From positions 1 to 36,340 of the forward strand of contig CATEFX010000018.1 of the NCBI GenBank assembly GCA_949499105.1: 36,340 nt of DNA, read 5' to 3'. The notes beneath the pieces are model-generated. The model was not told the DNA's origin, did no database searches, and worked only from the letters and a program-made list of their open reading frames with translations. Made by a program: the position numbers and the translations under genes. Positions within the stretch are counted from its first letter, which is position 1, and every line of letters starts with the position of its first letter. Source of the DNA: Formosa sp. Hel1_33_131 (GTDB taxonomy: Bacteria > Bacteroidota > Bacteroidia > Flavobacteriales > Flavobacteriaceae). Shown here one piece after another: positions 6,971 to 13,867 of this stretch.

Positions 6971-7015
6971 TTGTGATAGGAAAGTGATTATATTTGTACC
7001 ACAAACCAATTTAAT
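6971..7015 (+). promoter_or_regulatory. Promoter with AAACCAATTTAAT motif
   Basis: Perfect -7 box TATATTTG at 6989-6996 and AAACCAATTTAAT at 7003-7015, 7 nt after it. TTG at 6971-6973 is only 15 nt upstream of the box, aligning with the second TTG of the 1869 promoter. Confidence 0.7.
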
Positions 7016-7024
7016 AATTACAAA

Positions 7025-9130
7025 ATGACCGTACACCAATCCGTATACGCGCTTGCTAAACATATATTCACCTATAAAAAAACACTAATCCCTCTTTTTG
7101 TCAGTCTCTTTTGTCTCAACATCACTTACAGCCAATGCCTTGCTGGTGAAGTAAAAGTAACAATTGTCATCACTACAGATGGCTTTGCCAGCGATGGCTA
7201 TTGGGAGCTTGTTCCAGCGACAAACGCCTGCGGCGTGGGAACCATTGCTACTGGTGGAAATACAAACGTTGGATGCGCCGGCGGCGGCGCCGAATTAGGT
7301 CCTACAGGGGGCTATGCCAATGGTCAGGTTGTCACTGTAGGGCCCTGGTGTGTTACAGAAGGTGAAGATTATGCCATCCACTACATTGATGATTATGCCG
7401 ATGGCGGTTTTGAATTTGAAGTGCTTGTAAATGGGTATGAAATAGAACACTTTACTGGGGAAACTGGACTCAATGAAGTCTTTACGTTTTCGGCAAGCCA
7501 GCCAATGGCATACGACCTGTCTTTAGAATCCACAAACGTGGTGAATTATATGGTTCCAGGAACCTTTGATTTGTCTGCGGTGGTTTCCAATCAAGGAACC
7601 ACTGAAATAACAGCCTACACGCTTAGCTACTCAGTTGACAACGGACCAACACAAACACATGCGGTTACTGGCTCGTCTTTACACTACACCGAAATAGAAG
7701 AAATTGAGCATTCAATTCCTCTTAACTTTACAACCTACGGAAACCAAACGGTTATGGTTTGGATTAGTAATTTGAATGGCACGAACCCCGACGAAAACTC
7801 TGGAGACGATTTTTTAAATACGACCTTTCAAGTTGGACCAGCAACCCCAAACCTTATCGATCTGTACAACGGTGCGGAGGTTACTATAGAATCCATTGCA
7901 GGTGCAAGTGATGGCGTTAACCTCCCAACCGATCTTGATTTTCATCCAACTTTGACCAGTAGAGAGTTGTGGGTGATTAATAAGGATACTGAAGCCAGTG
8001 GTGGAAGCACCGTCACTATTTATGATGCTGGACTCCCAGAACAGACATCAGTTTACAAGTTTGATGTAAGTAATTGGCACTTTATGTCCCTTCCTACAGG
8101 AATTGCTTTTAGTGATAATGGAAACTGGGCAAGTTCCCCGGGAGTTTTGGACGCAAATCATAGTCCTAACATTGCTGCTCATTTCACAGGTCCTACGCTA
8201 TGGTCTAGCGATATGGCTATTTATGTAGAAGATCCAGGGCCTGAACTAAATGGAAGTCATTTAGACGCACTTCATTTGAGTCCTCAATGTCAAGGTGTTT
8301 GTGCGGAAAAAGACAATGTATTTTGGGTATTTGATGGCTATAATGGAGATCTTGTGCGTTACGATTTCGCTGAAGACCACGGCGCAGGTGCAAATTATCA
8401 TGGTGATGGAATTGTAAAAAGGTATTCCGATGACACGGTCGAAAAAGATCCAGATGATAACGTAGTAAGTCATTTGATTTTAGATGCAGACAAAAAATGG
8501 TTATACGTTGTGGACCACGGAAACCAACGTGTGATTCGTATTGATATTACTACGGGGTCCGATCAAGGAGATACGCCTCAGTTTGCAATGAATGAACCCA
8601 TTTCTGAATATTCTGTTTACACAGAATATACGCAAGAGACAGTTGTTACCGGGTTGGATAAGCCTGCTGGAATCGATGTGATTGGGAATCGAATGATTGT
8701 GAGTGAGCATGAATCGGGTCAAATTATTGTTTATAACATCTCTACAATCCCAGCCGTGGAATTGTACAGAATAGAAACCGGAAAAACTACAGTTCAAGGC
8801 GTTAAAATTGGTCCTGATGGAAGAATATGGTTCGTCGATCAAAGTACACATGGGGTTTTCAAAATTGAATCGGCAGCATTAGGGGTTTCAGAATTTTCTC
8901 TTGAAATGGCTGTCTATCCAAATCCATCTAAGGGAACCATCAATGTGGTGATTGACAACGCTGCAAAGGGGGTCATTGAAGTTCGCACTGTTTTGGGTCA
9001 ATTGATCAAGACAACCGCAATAACGGGTCCAACAACGCAAGTTGAACTTGAGGTGCAGGCGGGGATTTATTTTGTTCAAATTACACTTGAAGGCTCAAAG
9101 TCGGAAACAAAACGGGTCGTGATTCAATAA
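7025..9130 (+). CDS. T9SS-exported protein with CARDB-like and NHL/beta-propeller domains
   Basis: The 701-residue product has an unusually long signal region (residues 1-37, hydrophobic core LIPLFVSLFCLNITYS). An N-terminal beta domain (about 38-165) contains several Cys. A CARDB-like Ig-fold domain follows (about 166-275, YDLSLESTNV, FDLSAVVSNQGTTEI), then an NHL/SMP-30-like beta-propeller (about 285-625; VFWVFDGYNGDLVRYD, KKWLYVVDHGNQRVIRID, IGPDGRIWFVDQS). A T9SS type A sorting domain (MAVYPNPSKGTINV to the end) closes it. Such propellers bind ligands or act as lactonase-like enzymes; no catalytic residues are clear here. It should be at the cell surface or secreted. The ATG follows the AAACCAATTTAAT leader by 9 nt. 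Confidence 0.87.
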   Translation: MTVHQSVYALAKHIFTYKKTLIPLFVSLFCLNITYSQCLAGEVKVTIVITTDGFASDGYWELVPATNACGVGTIATGGNTNVGCAGGGAELGPTGGYANGQVVTVGPWCVTEGEDYAIHYIDDYADGGFEFEVLVNGYEIEHFTGETGLNEVFTFSASQPMAYDLSLESTNVVNYMVPGTFDLSAVVSNQGTTEITAYTLSYSVDNGPTQTHAVTGSSLHYTEIEEIEHSIPLNFTTYGNQTVMVWISNLNGTNPDENSGDDFLNTTFQVGPATPNLIDLYNGAEVTIESIAGASDGVNLPTDLDFHPTLTSRELWVINKDTEASGGSTVTIYDAGLPEQTSVYKFDVSNWHFMSLPTGIAFSDNGNWASSPGVLDANHSPNIAAHFTGPTLWSSDMAIYVEDPGPELNGSHLDALHLSPQCQGVCAEKDNVFWVFDGYNGDLVRYDFAEDHGAGANYHGDGIVKRYSDDTVEKDPDDNVVSHLILDADKKWLYVVDHGNQRVIRIDITTGSDQGDTPQFAMNEPISEYSVYTEYTQETVVTGLDKPAGIDVIGNRMIVSEHESGQIIVYNISTIPAVELYRIETGKTTVQGVKIGPDGRIWFVDQSTHGVFKIESAALGVSEFSLEMAVYPNPSKGTINVVIDNAAKGVIEVRTVLGQLIKTTAITGPTTQVELEVQAGIYFVQITLEGSKSETKRVVIQ

Positions 9131-9170
9131 TTTTTTAAAAAGAAAAAATGGATAAACGCGGACTCCAATT

Positions 9171-9416
9171 TTGCTTGTTATTAAACAAAAATTTGTTCTT
9201 GTAAAGTCTTTCGTGTTTGAGCTGCTAACCCATTTAATTATAAAAAACAAATTTCTGTTTCCTGCCACTGGAATTATCCTTGTCGCACTTGTGTTAATTA
9301 TAATAAATGAGTTTACTGAATTTATTATAAACACGCGTTACGCGTACATGCTTATAATCGCTGCAGTGCTTTTTGGTTTTTGGTTCTCAAAACGCGTGGC
9401 TTTAGATAAAAAATAA
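9171..9416 (+). CDS. Small two-helix membrane protein, start uncertain
   Basis: The 81-residue frame has two strong hydrophobic segments (FLFPATGIILVALVLIII and YAYMLIIAAVLFGFWF) and ends in SKRVALDKK. No in-frame ATG precedes the hydrophobic part; the frame is given from a TTG at 9171, and a GTG at 9210 is another option. I do not recognise the family. It lies 41 nt after the T9SS gene and 30 nt before the 9446 gene, on the same strand. The membrane character looks real; the N-terminal residues may not be. Confidence 0.45.
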   Translation: MLVIKQKFVLVKSFVFELLTHLIIKNKFLFPATGIILVALVLIIINEFTEFIINTRYAYMLIIAAVLFGFWFSKRVALDKK

Positions 9417-9433
9417 TTTTTTTTTAAATTCCT

Positions 9434-9441
9434 TATCTTTG
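9434..9441 (+). promoter_or_regulatory. -7 box TATCTTTG directly before a start codon
   Basis: A perfect TAnnTTTG box that ends only 4 nt before the ATG at 9446. If used, transcription would start at about the start codon, giving a leaderless mRNA. No TTG is found at the expected -33 spacing. Confidence 0.4.
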
Positions 9442-9445
9442 AGAC

Positions 9446-9952
9446 ATGACGATAGAAGTTTCAAACAATAAAAAGGATTTTAAGATTGTTGACCATGACA
9501 AAGTGGTCCTCAAAGGGAGTCGCACTAAATGGTATTCTTCAGGAATTAACTTTTTTCATAATAGCAAAACCTACGAGATCAAGAAAAAAGGGATTTGGTC
9601 CGCCTCTTTTACTATTTTGGAGAGTGGTCACCCCATTGGAGAGATTAATTGGAGCTTGAAAAAAGGAATAAAATTAATCCTTACTAACAAGCAGAAAGTT
9701 ACCAGTTCGTATTGGCTCAAAACAGAAAAAGTAGGGAAATGGTATGCCCCCGACCAGCAGTATATTCTTTGCGAAAATGGAGAAACCCCCATTTTAACCA
9801 TTCATTACTCCTTAAAAAAATGGAAAGAATCTTTGGAGGCTGAATTCAGTACTAATGACCACCCCAATTACCTGCTTTTGGCCTGTGCTCTGTTTTTAAT
9901 GAGGCAACAACAAAGTGCTCAAAGCAGCGCAGCTGCAGGGGGATTTGGGTAG
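9446..9952 (+). CDS. Conserved-looking cytosolic protein of unknown function
   Basis: The 168-residue product has no signal peptide. The first ~130 residues are strand-rich with many Lys and Trp (VVLKGSRTKWYSSGINF, SKTYEIKKKGIWSASFTIL, WSLKKGIKLILTNKQKV). Then comes a short hydrophobic helix (NYLLLACALFLMRQQQ) and a low-complexity Ser/Ala/Gly tail. The repeated strand pattern recalls the LURP-one/tubby-like fold, but this is only a resemblance. The stop codon overlaps the first unit of the heptanucleotide repeat that follows, so repeat growth may have altered the C-terminus. Confidence 0.7.
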   Translation: MTIEVSNNKKDFKIVDHDKVVLKGSRTKWYSSGINFFHNSKTYEIKKKGIWSASFTILESGHPIGEINWSLKKGIKLILTNKQKVTSSYWLKTEKVGKWYAPDQQYILCENGETPILTIHYSLKKWKESLEAEFSTNDHPNYLLLACALFLMRQQQSAQSSAAAGGFG

Positions 9953-10111
9953 TGGGAAGTGGGAAGTGAAAAGTGAAAAGTGAAAAGTGAAAAGTGGGAA
10001 GTGAAAAGTGAAAAGTGAAAAGTGGGAAGTGAAAAGTGAAAAGTGGGAAGTGAAAAGTGGGAAGTGAAAAGTGGGAAGTGAAAAGTGGAAAGTGGAAAGT
10101 GGAAAGTGGGA
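9951..10111 (+). repeat. Heptanucleotide tandem repeat, 23 units of AGTG(RRA)
   Basis: Exactly 23 head-to-tail 7-mers of three types: AGTGGGA, AGTGAAA and AGTGGAA. The order is GGG twice, then runs of AAA units of 4, 3, 2, 1, 1 and 1 separated by single GGG units, then three GGA units and a last GGG. The first unit overlaps the stop codon of the preceding gene. Confidence 0.95.
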
Positions 10112-10372
10112 AGAGGAAAGAAGAAAGAAGAAAGGGGAAAGAGAAAAGAAGAAATTGAAAAGTGGATAGTGAAATTAAGCTCTAAACCTTAGAGAATCAG
10201 ACGCCAATTTAGTCGTGACGCCATTTATATCAACACAGCTCATGCCGTTCTTCAGCACTAGAAAAGGTGCGAAACTTCCGAGCTCCAAACTATTAAAATG
10301 ACACCTTTTTCGTTGTATTTTTAACATAATGATTAAAATTTTATGAGTTTTGTAACACTTTAATGACTAATC
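10112..10372. other. Intergenic stretch: purine tract and possible 50-codon ORF
   Basis: Together with the repeat, the gene-free stretch is 9953-10372. Positions 10112-10154 are pure purine on the plus strand (aga/gaa-rich). A minus-strand ORF of 50 codons (10327 to 10175) starts MLKIQRKRCHFNSLELG and ends SDSLRFRA. It is free of low complexity but has no promoter or homologue I can name. The region 10328-10372 contains the promoter area of the next gene (TAATCTTG at 10369-10376, one mismatch to TAnnTTTG). Confidence 0.4.
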
Positions 10373-10384
10373 TTGTTTAACTTT

Positions 10385-10567
10385 ATGAAAAAAACAATGA
10401 AAGATTTTATTGAAGCTTACTATCCTATTATACTCGCATTCATCTCTTTTTTAATGTCTGTGACCTTGTGGTTTATGGGAAATAAACTAGAAGGAATTTT
10501 TGTAGGAATTTGGGTTCCGTCGATTTTATCGCTTTCCATTGCCATAAGACAAAGAAGAAAAAAATGA
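10385..10567 (+). CDS. Small membrane protein of unknown function
   Basis: About 60 residues: MKKTMKDFIEAYYP, two hydrophobic segments (IILAFISFLMSVTLWFM and IFVGIWVPSILSLSIAI) separated by GNKLEG, and a basic tail RQRRKK. The ATG at 10385 was chosen over an upstream TTG at 10373; the ATG at 10397 (MKDFIEAYY) would give a better distance from the -7-like box TAATCTTG. The stop overlaps the ATG of the next gene (ATGA at 10564-10567), so the two are translationally coupled and probably act together. The inner-membrane location is inferred; I do not recognise a named family. Confidence 0.65.
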   Translation: MKKTMKDFIEAYYPIILAFISFLMSVTLWFMGNKLEGIFVGIWVPSILSLSIAIRQRRKK

Positions 10568-10758
10568 ATTTACTTATATTTATTTTCGGGTTTATTATTT
10601 TTATAGTGTACGTCTATTTCTTGTTGACGATTGTTTCGAAACAACACCGAATCCAACGAAATGAACATCAACAGGCATACGATGAGCATGACATGGACGG
10701 CATTGGCAATCAAGGACGATTCCCTACCGCTAAAAATAAGAAAAAAAAGAAGGCTTAA
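10564..10758 (+). CDS. Small single-pass membrane protein coupled to its upstream neighbour
   Basis: The 64-residue product has an N-terminal membrane helix (LLIFIFGFIIFIVYVYFLL), then a basic and acidic soluble part with DEHDMDGIGNQGRFP and a Lys-rich end (KNKKKKKA). The start was placed at the ATG overlapping the upstream stop. The DxDGxGNxGRFP block looks like a conserved motif. Its function is unknown. Confidence 0.65.
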   Translation: MNLLIFIFGFIIFIVYVYFLLTIVSKQHRIQRNEHQQAYDEHDMDGIGNQGRFPTAKNKKKKKA

Positions 10759-10805
10759 ATTAAGGCGTTCGCCTTATTGAGCGCGACCGCTTTGTCTCTC
10801 AAAAG

Positions 10806-11144
10806 CTACGCGAGTGAGTTGTATAAAATTATAAAGTTTAAGACAGTATAAAAGATAGCGGGCGACATCTGAATGATGTTGTCTCTGATTTTAATTCTTA
10901 CGAAAACTGCCGTAATCATCATAAAGGTTAATAAAAACGAAGCGATAATTAATAGCGTCGAATTGATAATCCCAACGAGTAAGCCTACCCCTCCTAAAAG
11001 CTGTAAACACCCCAATAAAATCCGTTGATTTTTATAGCCCCAGCGGGCATATTCGGACAACATCCTTTTGGAAAAAAAAGAAGTTATGCCATAAAAAATA
11101 AACGAAATTGCCGAAAATAAGAGAATACTAAGGTTTAAATCCAT
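10806..11144 (-). CDS. DoxX-like small membrane protein
   Basis: The 112-residue product has four predicted membrane helices (ILLFSAISFIFYGITSFF, ILLGCLQLLGGVGLLVGI, LLIIASFLLTFMMITAVFV, IFYTVLNFIILYNSL) in the order of the DoxX-like (DoxX_2) family. The first loop carries the family-like region SEYARWGYKNQRILLGCLQLL. Its role is unknown; relatives are linked to redox and thiol metabolism. It starts 3 nt after the stop of the homologous gene at 11148-11501, so the two form an operon. Confidence 0.75.
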   Translation of the reverse strand: MDLNLSILLFSAISFIFYGITSFFSKRMLSEYARWGYKNQRILLGCLQLLGGVGLLVGIINSTLLIIASFLLTFMMITAVFVRIKIRDNIIQMSPAIFYTVLNFIILYNSLA

Positions 11145-11147
11145 TGT

Positions 11148-11501
11148 CTATATTAAGCCATAATTAAAGGCCGCAATAAAGAAGCATAGTAACAAGAGTA
11201 TAAAAGAAGGAACAAATTTGACTAAAGGGTTTTTTACCTTTACATGACAGTATTGAGCACCGATCATTAAAACAGCCATTAACAGAGAGGCTGGAATTAA
11301 AAATTCTGTATACCAAATTCCTAAAATCAAAACGGTCGCTAACGCTATTTTAGAAGCGCCAACAGCATTTCTTACTAAGCTAGAAAGACCATACTGTTTA
11401 AATTCTAAGACAATATTTTCATATCTAAAAACCCACACAATAATTACAGATATTGCAACAATAAGCTGCGCCAAGATTGAAATAGTTTCCATAACATTCA
11501 T
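11148..11501 (-). CDS. DoxX-like small membrane protein, second copy
   Basis: The 117-residue product has four hydrophobic segments. Its first loop FEFKQYGLSSLVRN-like region (observed: LEFKQYGLSSLVRNAVGASK) corresponds to the EYARWGYKNQR region of its neighbour, so the two look like diverged tandem copies. HVKVKNPLVKFVPSFILLLL follows the third helix. It is the first gene of a two-gene minus-strand operon. A heterodimer of the two proteins is possible but is only inferred. Confidence 0.7.
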   Translation of the reverse strand: MNVMETISILAQLIVAISVIIVWVFRYENIVLEFKQYGLSSLVRNAVGASKIALATVLILGIWYTEFLIPASLLMAVLMIGAQYCHVKVKNPLVKFVPSFILLLLCFFIAAFNYGLI

Positions 11502-11825
11502 TTTTTAATATTATGTTTAAATGTATGGATAAAATATCAAACAAGTGGTGCCAGAACGATTTCTCTTCAATTGGCACACAAATATGGGCTCGATTTTAAG
11601 CCTAAATTACTTTTAATATATTATATGTCAATTATTTAAACTTTTTTTATTCTTCTTCTTTTAAATTAAATAGTGAATCGTATACTATTTGGGTTTTTGT
11701 ACCTTTGAACTATAAACCAATTTATCATACTCCTAACATGTAAACCGTCTGATTCTTAAAGAAAATTATTCACAACAAAATTGCTTACGGCAGGCACCAT
11801 GTGACGTTTAAAAATAATAAAACAG
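11502..11825. other. Intergenic region between divergent genes
   Basis: 324 nt without a gene. It holds the promoter at 11700-11726 and a 118-nt distance from the -7 box to the next ATG, an unusually long leader compared with the other genes here. I see no RNA gene or strong hairpin. Confidence 0.5.
11700..11726 (+). promoter_or_regulatory. -7 box TACCTTTG with AAACCAATTTA motif
   Basis: TACCTTTG (11700-11707) fits TAnnTTTG. AAACCAATTTAtc begins at 11714, again exactly 7 nt after the box, as in four other secreted-protein promoters. No -33 TTG at the right spacing. Confidence 0.6.
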
Positions 11826-12149
11826 ATGAAAAAAACAATCCTTCTACACACTTTTGTGTTGTTAGCCATGTTTTCAAGTCAAGCAAATTTACAAGCGCAA
11901 AATCCGGCCGTACAGGATGTCTATGCCGCCACTTTGGTGAGTACAACCACAGCGCCTCAATCGGCAGTCGTGCATTTTGAAGGCACAGGCACAACTTTCA
12001 ATAGCCTTACCTACAACGTTGTTGATGGGCCAAATCATGGAACTCTAGGGGTCATTAATGGTAGTACGGTAAGCTATACGCCAACAGCTAACTTTGTTGG
12101 AATGGACACAAACTTACTCAGACCCCATATAACGCTCTATATAGGTTGA
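11826..12149 (+). pseudogene. Truncated secreted protein with cadherin/Ig-like domain
   Basis: The frame starts with a signal peptide (MKKTILLHTFVLLAMFSSQANLQAQ). It then enters a bacterial cadherin-like/Ig-like repeat: LTYNVVDGPNHGTLGVI, GSTVSYTPTANFVGMDT. Family members continue after NFVGxD with FTY and further repeats and often end in a T9SS domain. Here the homology breaks near 12110, and the last ~13 codons are the antisense of the 3' end of the esterase gene. The ORF overlaps that convergent gene by 36 nt. It is probably the 5' stump of a large adhesin-like gene cut by a deletion or rearrangement. Its promoter is intact, so a short product could still be made. Confidence 0.7.
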
Positions 12150-12977
12150 TATTTTTGAGGAAGTATCTAACAAATTTGCGCCTTCCCAACCATGACCTTC
12201 TTCGGGATAAAAGTGAAACTCATGGGTTACGCCTAAAGTTGTGAGTTTTTCATCCATATCCTCCCCTTGTGACGTTGGAACTAAGGGGTCCATGCCTCCG
12301 TAAAACAAAAGCGTTGGTGGTGACGTTGCCGTGGCTCTATGATAAGGGCTGACAGATTCTAAAAATTCTATAGAAGGACTTCCAAACAATTGATATAATG
12401 GCTGATAAGCTGGATGACCGTTATAGGCAGTATCTGTAAAATTAACAGGACCCACTATGCTACAGACCATATCAACTTGGTTGTTGGTGTCATAAGCGTA
12501 ACTCCATAACAACGATAAATGAGCGCCTGCACTTAGGCCTATAAAACCAATGTTGTCACTCATGATAAGCGTCGATTTCTCTGAGGAAATATATTCAACC
12601 ACGGCTGAAATATCATCTGTTTGCATCGGAATTGGAGGGTTTTCCGCATCCGCCAAGGTGTAGTTCATGTTAATAATTCCCACATCTGGGTGGGAGGCTA
12701 AGAGAAGCGTTTTAATGAGATCCATATCTGACTTATCGCCTAACACCCAACTACCGCCATGAATTAAAATAACCATTTTGGTACTCGTTGTGCGGTTTTC
12801 AGGAAGATAAATATCAAAAACTTGGTGGTCGTCGGCACCATAAGAAACATTGAAGGCTTCGTAAGCTTCGACCACTTCTGGCTCTACTACTGGAGTTTCA
12901 ACGTCGGAATCACTTGAACAGCCCACATAGAGCAGTGCAAAAAGTGATAAAAAAATAATTTTCTTGAAGGTGTTCAT
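12114..12977 (-). CDS. Alpha/beta-hydrolase lipoprotein (esterase)
   Basis: The 287-residue product has a lipoprotein signal with Cys20 (LLYVGCSSDSD); the acidic residues after the Cys resemble the Bacteroidota lipoprotein export signal, so surface display is possible. The hydrolase domain carries the oxyanion motif HGGSW (73-77), the nucleophile elbow GLSAG with Ser149, Asp230 in GGMDPLVPT and His262 in EEGHGW. This is a complete triad of the carboxylesterase/BD-FAE type. The substrate is unknown, probably an acyl or acetyl ester. Its 3' end overlaps the truncated gene at 11826. Confidence 0.9.
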   Translation of the reverse strand: MNTFKKIIFLSLFALLYVGCSSDSDVETPVVEPEVVEAYEAFNVSYGADDHQVFDIYLPENRTTSTKMVILIHGGSWVLGDKSDMDLIKTLLLASHPDVGIINMNYTLADAENPPIPMQTDDISAVVEYISSEKSTLIMSDNIGFIGLSAGAHLSLLWSYAYDTNNQVDMVCSIVGPVNFTDTAYNGHPAYQPLYQLFGSPSIEFLESVSPYHRATATSPPTLLFYGGMDPLVPTSQGEDMDEKLTTLGVTHEFHFYPEEGHGWEGANLLDTSSKISTYIERYMGSE

Positions 12978-13236
12978 AAAATAGAATTTAAAGAGGTTTT
13001 AGTAACTCTGGGGAATTAAACTCAATAGAGTTAAACCTACAAAAAAAATTGCGAAATGATTATCGTAGAAACCCGTTTTATTCGAAAAATCGAGGAAATG
13101 ATCCCAAATTACCAAAAATCGATAAAACCCTTAGAAACAACCACTAAACCCACAACTCTACTTGCAATTTGGAATTAAAAATATTATAATTGTATTATAG
13201 TTTAATTTAAAAGTGTGAGCTTTAAAAATAACAATA

Positions 13237-13683
13237 ATGAATCTGGTTAACTTCACTTTAGGTACCATCATCTCTTTGCTATTTGTGATGATAACGGCAT
13301 ATGGCGCATATAAAAAAGATAGAAACTTGTTTGCTCTAGGCCTATGTTTTTATCATACAATCCCAATAATTGGAGAGTCATTGCTTTATGCGGAAAATAA
13401 TGACTTAATGCATTTAACTATAATCATGTTGTTTTTGACACTCGTCATAATTACCCTGCCTATAGGCATAAAATATGGTGCAGATAATCCGGCAGCAATG
13501 GCCATGGGTCAAAAAAATGGTTTTGCTGTTATAGTCGCAAATTTGTGTCACGGATATCTGATTTTAAGTGAATTGATTCATCATATCCCTATCCATTTTG
13601 GCATTTTTCATTTGTGCATGGCCTCAATTGTGCTTTATGCGATTGTAAGATCCTACACAACGCCAAACAGTCGTTGGAGATAA
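13237..13683 (+). CDS. Multi-pass membrane protein of unknown function
   Basis: The 148-residue product has about five hydrophobic segments (TLGTIISLLFVMITAYGAY, LFALGLCFYHTIPII, LTIIMLFLTLVIITLPIGI, GFAVIVANLCHGYLIL, FGIFHLCMASIVLYAIV). His residues lie in or near the segments (FYHTIP, LCHGYL, ELIHHIPIHFG, FHLC), which could bind a metal or heme, but this is speculation. The ATG was chosen at the start of the first helix. It stands alone between an esterase gene and the 13868 gene. Confidence 0.65.
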   Translation: MNLVNFTLGTIISLLFVMITAYGAYKKDRNLFALGLCFYHTIPIIGESLLYAENNDLMHLTIIMLFLTLVIITLPIGIKYGADNPAAMAMGQKNGFAVIVANLCHGYLILSELIHHIPIHFGIFHLCMASIVLYAIVRSYTTPNSRWR

Positions 13684-13789
13684 CTCTTGTGATTTAACCA
13701 ACGGTGGTATCAATGCTAAAACAAACATAAAAAACCTGTATTTTGTCCGCTTTAAGGATTCTAATCCGACAGCTAACTTTAATTGCAAT

Positions 13790-13820
13790 TTGATATTAAA
13801 AATGCTTTTTTGTATCTTCG
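13790..13820 (+). promoter_or_regulatory. Candidate promoter TTG-N20-TATCTTCG
   Basis: TTG (13790-13792), 20 nt, TATCTTCG (13813-13820; one mismatch to TAnnTTTG). Further down the leader holds TAACCAATTTAAT (13846-13858), but 26 nt after the box and not at the 7-nt spacing seen elsewhere. Confidence 0.5.
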
Positions 13821-13867
13821 GAAAGAATATAGGTTTTATATTCATTAACCAATTTAATAAACTCAAA

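Noticed and set aside
7025..9130. Active lactonase/gluconolactonase
   Set aside because: The propeller pattern is clear, but I cannot identify metal-binding or catalytic residues.
9951..10111. CRISPR array
   Set aside because: Units are 7 bp head to tail without spacers.
13056..13178. 40-codon ORF beginning MIIVETRFIRKIEEM, reminiscent of a RelE/HigB toxin start
   Set aside because: Too short and the similarity covers only about 15 residues; no antitoxin gene beside it.
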